This document shows positions 16,672-25,087 of a DNA stretch of 34,996 nt, one piece after another (the first letter of the stretch is position 1; each line of letters begins with the position of its first letter). Source of the DNA: Streptomyces sp. ISL-11 (GTDB taxonomy: Bacteria; Actinomycetota; Actinomycetes; Streptomycetales; Streptomycetaceae); the NCBI RefSeq assembly GCF_018614525.1, contig NZ_JAGGOL010000049.1:1-34996 (forward strand). Reading direction: 5' to 3'. The translations under genes were made by a program, and so were the position numbers. Below the pieces are notes generated by a model. That model was not told the origin of the DNA. It saw only the letters and a list, made by a program, of their open reading frames with translations, and made no database searches.

Positions 16672-17484
16672 ATGGAGAAGCGGCGGTACGACGTGTGGCA
16701 GGCCGGGGACGCCTACGAGCGGTACATGGGCCGGTGGAGCCGCCCGGTGGCGCGGGAGTTCGTGGCGTGGCTCGGCGGTGAGGACGGCCGGCGGTGGCTG
16801 GATATCGGCTGCGGTACGGGCGCGCTGACCGCCGAGGTGGCCGCCCGCCGCGCCCCGCGCGTCGTGGTGGGACTGGATCGTTCCGCCGGGTTCGTGGCCT
16901 CCGCCCGTGCCGGCGGCCCCGCGTCCGCCCGCTTCGCCGTGGCCGACGCGATGGCCCTGCCGGTGCGTGACGGCGTCTGCCACATGGCGGTCGGCGGGCT
17001 CGTGCTGAACTTCCTCCCGGCGCCGGGCGCCGCGGTCGCCGAGGCCGCCAGGACGGTGCGGCCGGGCGGGCTGGTCGCCGCCTACGTGTGGGACTACGCC
17101 GAGGGCATGGCGTTCCTGCGGCACTTCTGGGACACCGCCGTGGCCCTGGATCCGGCGGCCCTCGCGCTGGACGAGCGGCGCCGGTACGGGGTGTGCCGCC
17201 CGGAACCGCTGCGGGCGCTGTGGACTGAGGCGGGGCTGACCGACGTGGTGGTCGTCCCGATCACGGTGCCCACCGTCTTCGCCGGTTTCGCCGAGCTGTG
17301 GGAGCCGTTCCTGTCCGGACAGGGCCCCGCCCCCGGCTACGTCGCCGCGCTGGCCCCGCCCGCGCGGGACCGGCTGCGGGACGCGCTCCGCGAGGCGCTG
17401 CCGACGCGCGCGGACGGATCGGTCGGGCTTTCCGCGCGGGCGTGGGCGGTGAAGGGGCGGAAACCGGAGCGTCCCGCCATCTGA
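16672..17484 (+). CDS. SAM-dependent methyltransferase (class I)
   Basis: A 270-residue Rossmann-fold methyltransferase. Motif I is WLDIGCGTGALTAEV (about residues 41-55), the adenosyl-binding acidic residue follows in VVGLDRS, and FAVADAMALPV matches motif II/III of UbiE/COQ5-like enzymes. MEKRRYDVWQAGDAYERYMGRWS is typical of this subgroup. ATG 16672 is preferred; GTG 16663 would add three residues and cannot be excluded. It stands alone after the meaB terminator and is followed by the repeat-protein gene 147 bases on. The substrate is unknown. This gene opens the region that looks accessory relative to the conserved block to its left. Confidence 0.85.
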   Translation: MEKRRYDVWQAGDAYERYMGRWSRPVAREFVAWLGGEDGRRWLDIGCGTGALTAEVAARRAPRVVVGLDRSAGFVASARAGGPASARFAVADAMALPVRDGVCHMAVGGLVLNFLPAPGAAVAEAARTVRPGGLVAAYVWDYAEGMAFLRHFWDTAVALDPAALALDERRRYGVCRPEPLRALWTEAGLTDVVVVPITVPTVFAGFAELWEPFLSGQGPAPGYVAALAPPARDRLRDALREALPTRADGSVGLSARAWAVKGRKPERPAI

Positions 17485-17631
17485 CCGAGCGCGGCCGCGC
17501 CCCCACGAACGCGTGGACGTGGAGGCACCCACACGCGTGGAGTCGTGTACGAGCCCTGGCCCCGGCCGCCGTCGAGCACGACCGTGAAGGCATCCCACCC
17601 ACTGGCGCGACATGAGACACGAAGGGGCCCC

Positions 17632-18366
17632 ATGCCCAAGCTCGCCAGGATCGCCGTCGTCGCAGCAGCCGTCATCGCCACCCTCGGCCTGACCGTCCCG
17701 AGCGCCGCTCCCGCCGCCACTTCACCCTCCAGAGCGGCGAAGTTCCCCCGGTACCTCAACCTGCATCAGTGCGTGTACACCAGCAACGGCTCGTACTTCA
17801 CGAACGTGGAGCCGAACCTCGCCAACTCCGCGTTCAACTCCGGCACCAACACCTCCGGAACGGCCGACACCAGCGTCCGGTGCGGCGCCGGAGCGGCCGG
17901 CTGGTCCCTGGTCAGCGGTAATTCGTCCGTCAAGGCGTTCGACCTGTCGGCCGGGCGGTACCTGAACCTGCATCAGTGCCTGTACACCAGCAACGGCTCG
18001 TACTACTCCAACGTTCAGCCCAACACCCCCAACACGCCGTTCAATACGGGCAGCAACGTCTCCGGCACCGCGGACACCACCCTCAGGTGCGGCGCGGGCA
18101 ACAGCGGCTGGTCCCTGGTCACGGGCAACTCGTCGGTCAGGGCGTACGACCTCATGGCCGGGCCGTACCTGAACCTCCACCAGTGCGTGTACTACTCGTC
18201 CAGCGGAAACTCCTACGTCACGAACGTTCAGCCCAACCTGGCCGATTCGGCGTTCAATTCGGGCACGAACGTGTCCGGCACCGCCGACACGAGCGTCCGG
18301 TGCGGCGCCGGCGCGAGCGGCTGGTCGCTCTCCACCGCCAACTCCTCCGTCGCCGCACTGAGTTAG
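17632..18366 (+). CDS. Secreted protein of three tandem 69-residue repeats, function unknown
   Basis: A 244-residue protein beginning with a clear Sec signal peptide (hydrophobic IAVVAAAVIATLGLTV, cleavage near APAA). The mature part is three repeats beginning at Y41, Y110 and Y179, exactly 69 residues apart. Each opens with YLNLHQC, contains a Ser/Asn/Thr/Gly-rich centre (NxGTNxSGTADT) and a second Cys in RCGAG, then GWSL and NSSV. Two Cys per unit suggests one disulfide each. The third repeat has a 2-residue insertion near its start and stops short. The ATG follows GAAGGGG. No family is recognised; a wall- or carbohydrate-binding role is only a guess. Confidence 0.85.
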   Translation: MPKLARIAVVAAAVIATLGLTVPSAAPAATSPSRAAKFPRYLNLHQCVYTSNGSYFTNVEPNLANSAFNSGTNTSGTADTSVRCGAGAAGWSLVSGNSSVKAFDLSAGRYLNLHQCLYTSNGSYYSNVQPNTPNTPFNTGSNVSGTADTTLRCGAGNSGWSLVTGNSSVRAYDLMAGPYLNLHQCVYYSSSGNSYVTNVQPNLADSAFNSGTNVSGTADTSVRCGAGASGWSLSTANSSVAALS

Positions 18367-18379
18367 CGGCGCGAAGCCG

Positions 18380-18410
18380 GCCGGGCGGCGTCCGGAAGGT
18401 GCCGCCCGGC
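18380..18410. terminator. Bidirectional terminator between convergent secreted-protein genes
   Basis: GCCGGGCGGC (18380-18389) and GCCGCCCGGC (18401-18410) form a perfect 10-bp stem with an 11-base loop. It lies 14 bases past the stop of the repeat protein and 9 bases past the stop of the gene on the other strand. Confidence 0.75.
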
Positions 18411-18418
18411 TGTCCGGG

Positions 18419-18748
18419 CTATCCGAACTTGACGAAGGTCGGGAAGGGCGAGGAGAACTCCTCCGATTGCCGGGATCCGACGAAACCGGCGAACGAGGTG
18501 CAGCTGCTGTTCGTGTACATGGTGGCGTCGGTGTCCGTGTCGTTGGTCGCCTGCCGCGCCCCGCCGGGCACGGACAGGCAGACGCCGGTCGGCGTGCTGC
18601 CGAGGAAGGTCTCCCTTCCGGTGTCCGCTCGCGTGTAGAAGAACGTGCCCTCGGCGGCCTGGGCGCCGCTGGTGGACAGGCCGGTGAACAGCGTGGCGGC
18701 CGCGCCGATCGCCAGAGCCGCCCTGGTCATTCGCTGGAGTGCGTGCAT
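18419..18748 (-). CDS. Small secreted protein, function unknown
   Basis: A 109-residue precursor with a signal peptide (MTRAALAIGAAATLFTGLSTSGAQA, cleavage about residue 31) and a mature part of about 78 residues with two cysteines (VCLSV and SSCTSF). The mature sequence (TFFYTRADTGRE, GGARQATNDTDTDATMYTNSSC) resembles small secreted Streptomyces proteins with a crystallin-like or protease-inhibitor-like fold, but this is not certain. ATG 18748 is fixed by GGAAGGAG just upstream; an ATG at 18775 would place that site inside the gene. Two palindromes lie in its upstream region. Confidence 0.8.
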   Translation of the reverse strand: MHALQRMTRAALAIGAAATLFTGLSTSGAQAAEGTFFYTRADTGRETFLGSTPTGVCLSVPGGARQATNDTDTDATMYTNSSCTSFAGFVGSRQSEEFSSPFPTFVKFG

Positions 18749-18808
18749 GAGGGAGGTCTCCTTCCTTTGTGCCATGGCGCGGAGGACCGCGCCTACGTGG
18801 GTAGAGTC

Positions 18809-18823
18809 CACCCCATTTGGGTG
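18809..18823. promoter_or_regulatory. Operator-like palindrome 1
   Basis: CACCC-CATTT-GGGTG is a 5-bp inverted repeat, 61-75 bases upstream of the small secreted protein start. Its flanks (TCCA before, A after) repeat at the second site, suggesting one DNA-binding protein recognises both. Confidence 0.55.
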
Positions 18824-18849
18824 AGTCTGAAGGGGTCCGGCAGGTGATC

Positions 18850-18863
18850 CACCCGAATGGGTG
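18850..18863. promoter_or_regulatory. Operator-like palindrome 2
   Basis: CACCC-GAAT-GGGTG is the second copy of the inverted repeat, about 40 bases (close to four helical turns) from the first centre to centre. The intergenic region is shared with the divergent PBP gene, so it could control either or both. Confidence 0.55.
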
Positions 18864-18995
18864 ACTTCGCGGATCTGCCGGCCGTCAGGGCCTGACCGGC
18901 CGGACGGGACGCCCGTCACACAACGCTCATACGGAAACTCGAACCACTGCCCTCCCGAGGGCCGTCTTCGTCGATGTCACCCGTTTCCGTCGAGA

Positions 18996-21026
18996 GTGAT
19001 CGGCCCCTTGAGCAAGCACCGGAACAAGCTGCGCCCCCGTCGCCGCAGGACGGAGGTGACGGCGGAATCCGTGCCCCGCCGTAAGCGATTCCTCGACTAC
19101 CCCCGTCACGGCAGACGAGGCGTGCGCCGCTGGCTGCCTTCCTGGCGGCAGGTGCTGAGCGTCATCACGCTCTGCGTGGGAAGCGTCCTCGGCCTGTTCG
19201 CCCTCGTGTACGCGAGCGTCGACATTCCCGACGAGAACGCGGCGGCCAACCAGGAGGCCAACACCTACTACTGGGCCGACGGCACCCAGATGGTGAGCCT
19301 CGGGGAGGTCAACCGCAATATCGTCCGCCTGTCGGACGTGCCGGAATCCGTGCAGAACGCGGTGATAGCCGCCGAGAACGAGAGCTTCTACCGCGACCGG
19401 GGCGTTTCGTTCAAGGGCATCCTGCGGGCATTCAGCAGCACCGCGCAGGGCCAGGAGACCCAGGGCGGCTCCACCATCACCCAGCAGTACGTGAAGAACA
19501 CCTACCTCTCCCAGGAGCAGACCGTCTCCCGGAAGGTCAAGGAGTTCGTCATCTCCTTGAAGGTGGACCGGACCAAGAGCAAGAAGGAAGTTCTCCAGGG
19601 CTACCTCAACACCAGTTGGTTCGGGCGCCGCGCCTATGGAATCGAGGCCGCCGCGCAGGCGTATTACGGCATCCCCGCCAAGAAGCTCGACCCGAGCCAA
19701 GGCGCCATGCTCGCCTCGCTGTTGAAGGGCGCGGAACTGTACGACCCGGCGACCGGCAAGGCGAATCACGAACGCGCCGAGGACCGCTGGAAGTGGATTC
19801 TCGACCGGCAGGTGAAGGCGGGCCTGATGTCGCGGAGCGAACGCGAGAAGTACCGGACGTTCCCCGAGCCGCGGAAGCAGTCCATGTCCACCAGCCTCGG
19901 CGGCCAGACCGGCTATCTCGTCGACGTCGCCAACAAATACATCAGACAGCGCGCCCTGCTCACCGACCAGGAGCTCGCCCACGGCGGCTACAAGATCTAC
20001 ACCACGTTCGACAAGAAGCGGGTCGAGCAGCTGAGGGCGGCCGTGGAGGGCGTGCTGAGCAAGGACATCGACCCGAAGAAACGTTCAGCTGACGAGGGCG
20101 TCCAGGCGGGAGCCGCGTCCGTACGCCCCTCCGACGGTGCCCTCCTCGCGCTGTACGGCGGTCCCGACGCGACCAAGCAGTTCGCGAACAACGCCGACAC
20201 GTCCGGCGTCCCCGCCGGCTCCGCCTTCAAGCCGTTCGTCCTGGCCGCCGCGCTCAAGGACGGCGTCCGCCCGCAGGGCGAGGGCAGCGACCGGGAGGAC
20301 ATCGACGCGGACGGCTTCTACGGCAAGGACGGGAAGCTGCGGTCGTCGTCGGGGGAGTCCTCCTCCGGCGATTCCCCGGGTGACGACGGGCCCGACGAGT
20401 CGCACCCCACCCTCCGCCAGGCCCTGATGTCCGGCGGCAACGCCACGTACGCCCAGCTCGGCCGGGCGGTCGGCCTGGAGCGGGTCCGCGACACCGCCGT
20501 CGCCTCCGGCCTCCTGAAGGACAGCATGGCCCCGCTGGAGCAGACCTTCCCCATCGGCACGTCCACGCCGAGCGCGATCCGCATGGCGGGCGCGTACGGC
20601 ACGTTCGCCAACCACGGCTTGCAGAACGACCCCTACTCGGTCACGAAACTGCTCAAGGGCGGCACGTCCATCGGCGGCTTCGAAAGCCGGGCCAAGGCGC
20701 GGCGCACGCTGGACAAGGACGTGGCCGACGACGTCTCGGACGTGCTCCGGGAAGCGGGCAGGAAGCGCCTGGACGACGTCGGCGCCCGGATCACCGACCC
20801 CGTCGCCGCGGGATACACGGGCGACCAGGACCGGCTGCGGTCGGCATGGTTCGTCGGCAGTACGGAGCGGGTCTCCACGGCCGTCACGATGTTCCGTACG
20901 AAGCCGGGCGAGCCGCAGCTGCTGCCCGTGTCGGACGTCGGCGGCGACTCCTCGCGCGGCAACGTCCTCCCGGCCCGGATCTGGGCGGACTACATGGGCG
21001 GGCGGACCACCGGCGCCGAGGGCTGA
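18996..21026 (+). CDS. Class A penicillin-binding protein with degenerate transpeptidase motifs
   Basis: A 676-residue peptidoglycan glycosyltransferase/transpeptidase. A basic cytosolic leader precedes one membrane anchor (about 53-74). The GT51 domain is intact: catalytic E127 in ENESFYRDRG, and GGSTITQQ (157-164). In the transpeptidase domain SxxK is kept (S409 in SAFK), but the SxN position reads G-G-N (480-482) and KTG reads Y-T-G (607-609, followed by D). So the glycosyltransferase should work, while transpeptidation or beta-lactam binding is doubtful. GTG 18996 is the chosen start; TTG 19008 or a GTG near 19071 are alternatives. There is no PASTA tail. The 3' end overlaps the convergent AraC gene by 37 bases. 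Confidence 0.88.
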   Translation: MIGPLSKHRNKLRPRRRRTEVTAESVPRRKRFLDYPRHGRRGVRRWLPSWRQVLSVITLCVGSVLGLFALVYASVDIPDENAAANQEANTYYWADGTQMVSLGEVNRNIVRLSDVPESVQNAVIAAENESFYRDRGVSFKGILRAFSSTAQGQETQGGSTITQQYVKNTYLSQEQTVSRKVKEFVISLKVDRTKSKKEVLQGYLNTSWFGRRAYGIEAAAQAYYGIPAKKLDPSQGAMLASLLKGAELYDPATGKANHERAEDRWKWILDRQVKAGLMSRSEREKYRTFPEPRKQSMSTSLGGQTGYLVDVANKYIRQRALLTDQELAHGGYKIYTTFDKKRVEQLRAAVEGVLSKDIDPKKRSADEGVQAGAASVRPSDGALLALYGGPDATKQFANNADTSGVPAGSAFKPFVLAAALKDGVRPQGEGSDREDIDADGFYGKDGKLRSSSGESSSGDSPGDDGPDESHPTLRQALMSGGNATYAQLGRAVGLERVRDTAVASGLLKDSMAPLEQTFPIGTSTPSAIRMAGAYGTFANHGLQNDPYSVTKLLKGGTSIGGFESRAKARRTLDKDVADDVSDVLREAGRKRLDDVGARITDPVAAGYTGDQDRLRSAWFVGSTERVSTAVTMFRTKPGEPQLLPVSDVGGDSSRGNVLPARIWADYMGGRTTGAEG

Positions 21027-22054
21027 CGAGGACCGCCGCCCCCCTCGTCGCCGGCGGCGTCGAGGGCGGGCGTCGGACCGCGCATGGCGGCGCGGTATTC
21101 GCTGGGGGACATTCCCGTGGCCGTACGGAACGCGCGGGAGAAGCCGTCGGGCTGGGGATATCCCCAGCGCGCGGCGATGGTGTGGATGGTGAGCCGTTCC
21201 AGCGCGGGGTCGGCCAGGTCCTTGCGGCAGCGGTCCAGTCGTTGCTGCCGGATGAAGGCCCTGGGCGTGGTGCCGTTCTGCTGGAAGACGCGGTGCAGAT
21301 AGCGCAGCGAAATGCGGTGGGCCGAGGCGATGGCCTCCGGCCCGAGCGCCGGGTCCCGCAGATGCTCGACGACGAAGGCGCTGATCCGCAGGAACAGCAC
21401 GTCCTGACCGGACTCGCCGGACGCGGCACGGCCGCCGGACGGGGCGGAGTCCTGGTCGAAGTGATGCGCCAGGACGGTCGACAAGAGGTCGAGTGCGGTG
21501 TTTCCGAGCCGGGTGACGTCCTGCGGCGTGCAATGGACGTATTCCTCGGCCAGCCCCACCAGGAACTGGGCGAACAGGCGGGCCACGCCGTCCGTCGACG
21601 GCAAGGAGAGCCCGCAGAGCCGGGTGAACTGTTCGTGCGGAAGCCGCAGGAGCTTCTTCGGGAACTGGAAGAGGAGCGTTTTGCCCGGGGTGTCGCCGGC
21701 ATACGTGTCGAAGGACCGGGAGCTGTCGAAGAAGCCCATGTCGCCGCGCTTGAGCAGGCAGCTCTGCCGGTACTGCTCGATGCCTATCTCTCCGGCCGTG
21801 ACGAGGGCGACGTGATACATCTCCGGGTCCGACTGCCGGACGAGCCGGGGCGTCCGCTGCGCGATCAGTGAGGCGTAGGAGAGGGCGGAGACCTGCCCGA
21901 CGCCCAGGGGCATCATCTCTATCCGCGCCCCGAAGGTCGCCGTTTCGAGGAATTTGACGCGCTGGGTCACCTGCGCGAGCGCCATGGTCTCCGCCCACGC
22001 CGCTGGGCGTTCGCGCACGGGGAACTCGACGGTGTCGATGACGGTGGAATGCAT
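20990..22054 (-). CDS. AraC-family transcriptional regulator
   Basis: A 354-residue activator-type regulator. The N-terminal ~190 residues resemble the AraC_binding_2 sensor domain (MPLGVGQVSALSYAS, LVRQSDPEMYHVALVTAGE, LKRGDMGFFDSS). The C-terminus carries two HTH motifs of the AraC type: HRISLRYLHRVFQQNGTTPRAFIRQQRL and IAARWGYPQPDGFSRAFRTATGMSPSEYR. ATG 22054 is preceded by AGGAG; upstream starts lie in non-conserved sequence. It is divergent from the four-gene envelope operon across 283 bases, making that operon a plausible target, and overlaps the PBP gene tail to tail. The ligand is unknown. Confidence 0.9.
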   Translation of the reverse strand: MHSTVIDTVEFPVRERPAAWAETMALAQVTQRVKFLETATFGARIEMMPLGVGQVSALSYASLIAQRTPRLVRQSDPEMYHVALVTAGEIGIEQYRQSCLLKRGDMGFFDSSRSFDTYAGDTPGKTLLFQFPKKLLRLPHEQFTRLCGLSLPSTDGVARLFAQFLVGLAEEYVHCTPQDVTRLGNTALDLLSTVLAHHFDQDSAPSGGRAASGESGQDVLFLRISAFVVEHLRDPALGPEAIASAHRISLRYLHRVFQQNGTTPRAFIRQQRLDRCRKDLADPALERLTIHTIAARWGYPQPDGFSRAFRTATGMSPSEYRAAMRGPTPALDAAGDEGGGGPRQPSAPVVRPPM

Positions 22055-22337
22055 CGTTGCTCCTGCTGCCGGCTGCTGGTGACGCTGATTCGAGACAGTC
22101 AGCAAAGTGCAGAGGTGACGGGGGCCGACAGTGCGTTCCACGCCAACAAGTGGGCGCGCGGGGCCAACGACGCCCTCCGGGAGCCTCGGACAGCATCGGT
22201 GCTGCACGACCACCGCTGGTCACGTCGGTGCCGTCGCGGGGGGCGGCATCGGGCGGGGTGGTGCGTGACGCGCGCGCCCCCGCGAGGCGGCCGCGGCCGG
22301 TCCGCCGGCCCGCGGCGCACGAAACGGAAGGGGCGGG

Positions 22338-24620
22338 ATGACCTTGTTGTCCACTGGTCGCATCTGGCTACGAGGTGTGGCGGCGCTGTCGCTGGTCCTC
22401 GCGGTGTCGCTCGGCGCGGTGCCGCCGAGCACGGCGGACGATGGCAGGCCGGCGGGGGCGGCGGATGGCACGGACCTCACCAAGAAATACAAGGGCGAGA
22501 ACCCGCTGACGCTTCCGGTTCTCCTGCCGGTCCTGGAGCTCCGCATGGAACTCGGCCGCGCCCTGGGTGAGGAACGGGCTTACAAAGCCTTCGACCAGTA
22601 CCGGAACGGTGCCTCCGACCTGATAGATCCCCGGCGGCTGACCGAGCAACAACTCAAAGCTCTCCTCAAAACCAACGTCAACAAATCCGGCAGTCCGGTC
22701 TGGCGGGGCTCGATGGTCGACCTCGGGGCTGTGGGGACCTTCCTGAACCGAAAGGACCTCGCGGAGCTGAAGAAGGCCGACGTGTCGAGTGTGCTGGCGT
22801 TGAGCGCCCTCAACGATCCGGGCGGCGCACACTCCGAAGGGGTCATCCAGAATCTGCTGGACGAGGAGGGAGTCGCCAAGGAGTCGAAGCTCGCCGGGTC
22901 ATCCGAGCGCCAGCAGTGCTGGGAGTGCGCGAACTTCTACCATCCCGAAAAGCCGACCTACTTCGCCGCCCCGTTCGACATCAATCGCTCAGAGCTCGCA
23001 TCACTCGACAAGAGCATCGTGGTCGCCGAGAAGAAAGCGAAGGCGCTGGGCCTGGACGCAAAAGAAACAACCAGGCGGATCAATAAGTTGGTGGACACCT
23101 ATTGGGCGCAAACCAAAGCCAAAAACAAGGAGGCTGGCGCGCAGTTGGACAAGCACCTGGTGGCCGCGTGGAAACAGGCACAGAAGTCGGCAGGGAAGAC
23201 CAACAAGGAGCTCGGTTCCGTCCTCAGTGCCGAGCCCTCCTGCCCTCGCAAGCAGCACCCCGATGCCCCCGGCGCTCCCGCACACAACTTCATGCGCCCG
23301 GTGGCGGCCGTATCCGACCCGTGTGACAAGCAGCAGCCGTCCGCGGAGTCCAAGCCCGCCACGGGCCTGAGCCAGGCCCTCGCGACGCCCGGCGCCGCAC
23401 CCGGTGGCATCGACTTCTCCAGCCTTCAGCTGCGCTATCTCTCCGACCCCGGTGATGGCAGCGGCCTGCAGTACTCGTTCAGCGCCCAACGGGACCCCGT
23501 GAAGGGGGATTCGCGTACTTCCACCGGGCTGGTGGCCGCCAACCAGACCTCGGACGCCTTTTTCGCCCTGCTGTCGCTCAACCCCTCCGCCTTCTGGGTC
23601 AATCTCAACCCCGACGAACCGAACCGCATCGTCGACCCCGAACTGGGCCGCACCGACGCGGGCCGCATCATGCTCCAGGCAGATCTGCAGATGAAGAAGA
23701 GCATCGGCAAATTCATCCACCCCGACACCGAGCTCGGCCGAAAATTCTGGGAGGGCGTCAGCGCGGACTGCATGTCCTACCGCACGTGGATCCTGCCCGC
23801 GCCCGCCACCGTCCGCCAGGACGGCGACAAGCTCTACATCGTCGACGCACCCATCGACGTCAAGATGGAGACCCAGTACCTCAACCAGCGCGGGCGCGCG
23901 ACGGCCAGTTCCTGTCCGCAGCAGGACAAGGCCACCGAACAACGCAACGAGCAGCTGTACCGCAGCCTGATCCTGCCCAAGCTGAAGCACGCCATCAACA
24001 ACGCCCCCGAATACGCCGAGCTGCGTCGCGTCTATCTCGCCCGGGTCGCCGTCGAGTGGTACCGGGAACTGAGCCGGACCAAGCACACCACCTACGGCGA
24101 TCTCATCGGCAAGGGCGACATCGAAAAATGGCGGACCAAGACCGCCTGGAAGCCCACCGAGACCTTCGATCAGTACGTCGACTCGTACAAGAACGGCGAG
24201 TTCAACGTCACCCATAAGACCACCAGTGGCAACACCATTTACACGCGCACCTATATCTACGGCGGCGTCGACCTCACCCGCATCCCGTTCGAGAAGGTCT
24301 CGGACGACCGTTTCCGCAAGGAGCACGCCGGCCTGTCCAAGAACATCGACGCGTCGCTGACCGAGCCCGCTGCCGGCGACGGGGGCGATGCCGTATGGCT
24401 CGGTGCGCCCACCCCGCGCCAGGCGGCCGGGGGCAGCGCGGCCGAGGCCGGTTGGTCCGTCGGTGACATGTCCCTGCGCCTGCTGCCCGCTCTGCTGCTC
24501 CCGATGGCCGCGCTGCTGTGGTGGCGCCGCCGTCGCCTCAGCGCCTCCGCCACCGCGAGCCCGCTGCGCCGTGCGGCGGTTCCGCACTCCCGTACCCGAC
24601 ACGACGACCGGAGATCCTGA
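22338..24620 (+). CDS. Large secreted, C-terminally anchored protein, function unknown
   Basis: A 760-residue protein with an N-terminal signal sequence (WLRGVAALSLVLAVSLGAV, cleavage near residue 33), an extracellular body of about 680 residues and a C-terminal membrane helix (LRLLPALLLPMAALLWW) followed by RRRR, so the body should lie outside and the tail inside. Landmarks are a CxxC (C194, C197) in QQCWECANFYHPE, a few other Cys, and a conserved-looking block around TDAGRIMLQADLQMKKSIGKFIHPDTELGRKFW. There is no LPXTG sortase motif. I cannot name the family. ATG follows GGAAGGGG. Its stop overlaps the next start by one base (TGATG), making it the first gene of a coupled operon with a PrsW-like protease. 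Confidence 0.85.
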   Translation: MTLLSTGRIWLRGVAALSLVLAVSLGAVPPSTADDGRPAGAADGTDLTKKYKGENPLTLPVLLPVLELRMELGRALGEERAYKAFDQYRNGASDLIDPRRLTEQQLKALLKTNVNKSGSPVWRGSMVDLGAVGTFLNRKDLAELKKADVSSVLALSALNDPGGAHSEGVIQNLLDEEGVAKESKLAGSSERQQCWECANFYHPEKPTYFAAPFDINRSELASLDKSIVVAEKKAKALGLDAKETTRRINKLVDTYWAQTKAKNKEAGAQLDKHLVAAWKQAQKSAGKTNKELGSVLSAEPSCPRKQHPDAPGAPAHNFMRPVAAVSDPCDKQQPSAESKPATGLSQALATPGAAPGGIDFSSLQLRYLSDPGDGSGLQYSFSAQRDPVKGDSRTSTGLVAANQTSDAFFALLSLNPSAFWVNLNPDEPNRIVDPELGRTDAGRIMLQADLQMKKSIGKFIHPDTELGRKFWEGVSADCMSYRTWILPAPATVRQDGDKLYIVDAPIDVKMETQYLNQRGRATASSCPQQDKATEQRNEQLYRSLILPKLKHAINNAPEYAELRRVYLARVAVEWYRELSRTKHTTYGDLIGKGDIEKWRTKTAWKPTETFDQYVDSYKNGEFNVTHKTTSGNTIYTRTYIYGGVDLTRIPFEKVSDDRFRKEHAGLSKNIDASLTEPAAGDGGDAVWLGAPTPRQAAGGSAAEAGWSVGDMSLRLLPALLLPMAALLWWRRRRLSASATASPLRRAAVPHSRTRHDDRRS

Positions 24621-25087
24621 TGACTACCCCCGCGGACAAGGCCGGCGCGGGTGCCGCGCAACCGCCCGGTGACGCGGCCCCGCCACCGCCGCCGTTCCCA
24701 CCGGACCCCGCCGACGGGCGGGAGCGGGGGCATCGCCCCTACGTGCGGCTGATGACCGCGATGGGCGGGCTCGGCGTGGTCGCCGCCGTGCTCGGCGCGA
24801 TCGTCGGCTTCACGACCGATCCCGTCTTCCCGCTGCCGAAGAACATGCCGGCCGTGCCGTCGATACCGGGCATGCCGACTGCGTTCCCGACGGACTTCTC
24901 CACCACCGCCCTGCCGACCGACCTCCCGACCGCGCTTCCCACCAACTTCCCGACCAACTTCCCCACCGCGTTCCCGACCAACTTCCCGACGGCGTTCCCC
25001 ACCAGCTTCCCGACCGCCTTCCCTCACCGTCCGCCCGCCCTCCCGACCGCCATGCCCGAACCGCCGCGGCCCGGAGGTACCCCATGA
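24620..25087 (+). CDS. Small membrane protein with Pro-Thr-Phe repeat stalk
   Basis: A 155-residue protein. Residues 1-43 are Pro-rich and cytosolic, 44-66 form one membrane helix (AMGGLGVVAAVLGAIVGF), and about 84-150 are near-perfect FPT-containing repeats (PTNFPT, PTAFPT, PTSFPT). With a cytosolic N-terminus the repeats would project outside as an extended, possibly O-mannosylated stalk; the glycosylation is inferred from Thr/Pro richness only. It overlaps the gene before (TGATG) and the gene after (ATGA, 25084-25087), so it is translationally coupled to both. No family is recognised. Confidence 0.85.
   Translation: MTTPADKAGAGAAQPPGDAAPPPPPFPPDPADGRERGHRPYVRLMTAMGGLGVVAAVLGAIVGFTTDPVFPLPKNMPAVPSIPGMPTAFPTDFSTTALPTDLPTALPTNFPTNFPTAFPTNFPTAFPTSFPTAFPHRPPALPTAMPEPPRPGGTP
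24883..25030. repeat. Short tandem repeats encoding Pro-Thr-Phe units
   Basis: Repeated units of about 9-18 bp built on TTCCCGACC/ACCAACTTC encode the stalk. Repeat-number change in multiples of three keeps the frame. Confidence 0.75.

Noticed and set aside
20085..22223. 712-codon frame overlapping the AraC gene and the PBP gene
   Set aside because: Arg/Pro/Gly-rich frame-shifted copy of the AraC region; no domain recognisable.
22338..24620. Sortase anchoring (LPXTG) of the 760-residue protein
   Set aside because: No LPXTG-type motif precedes the C-terminal helix; it is better described as a plain membrane anchor.
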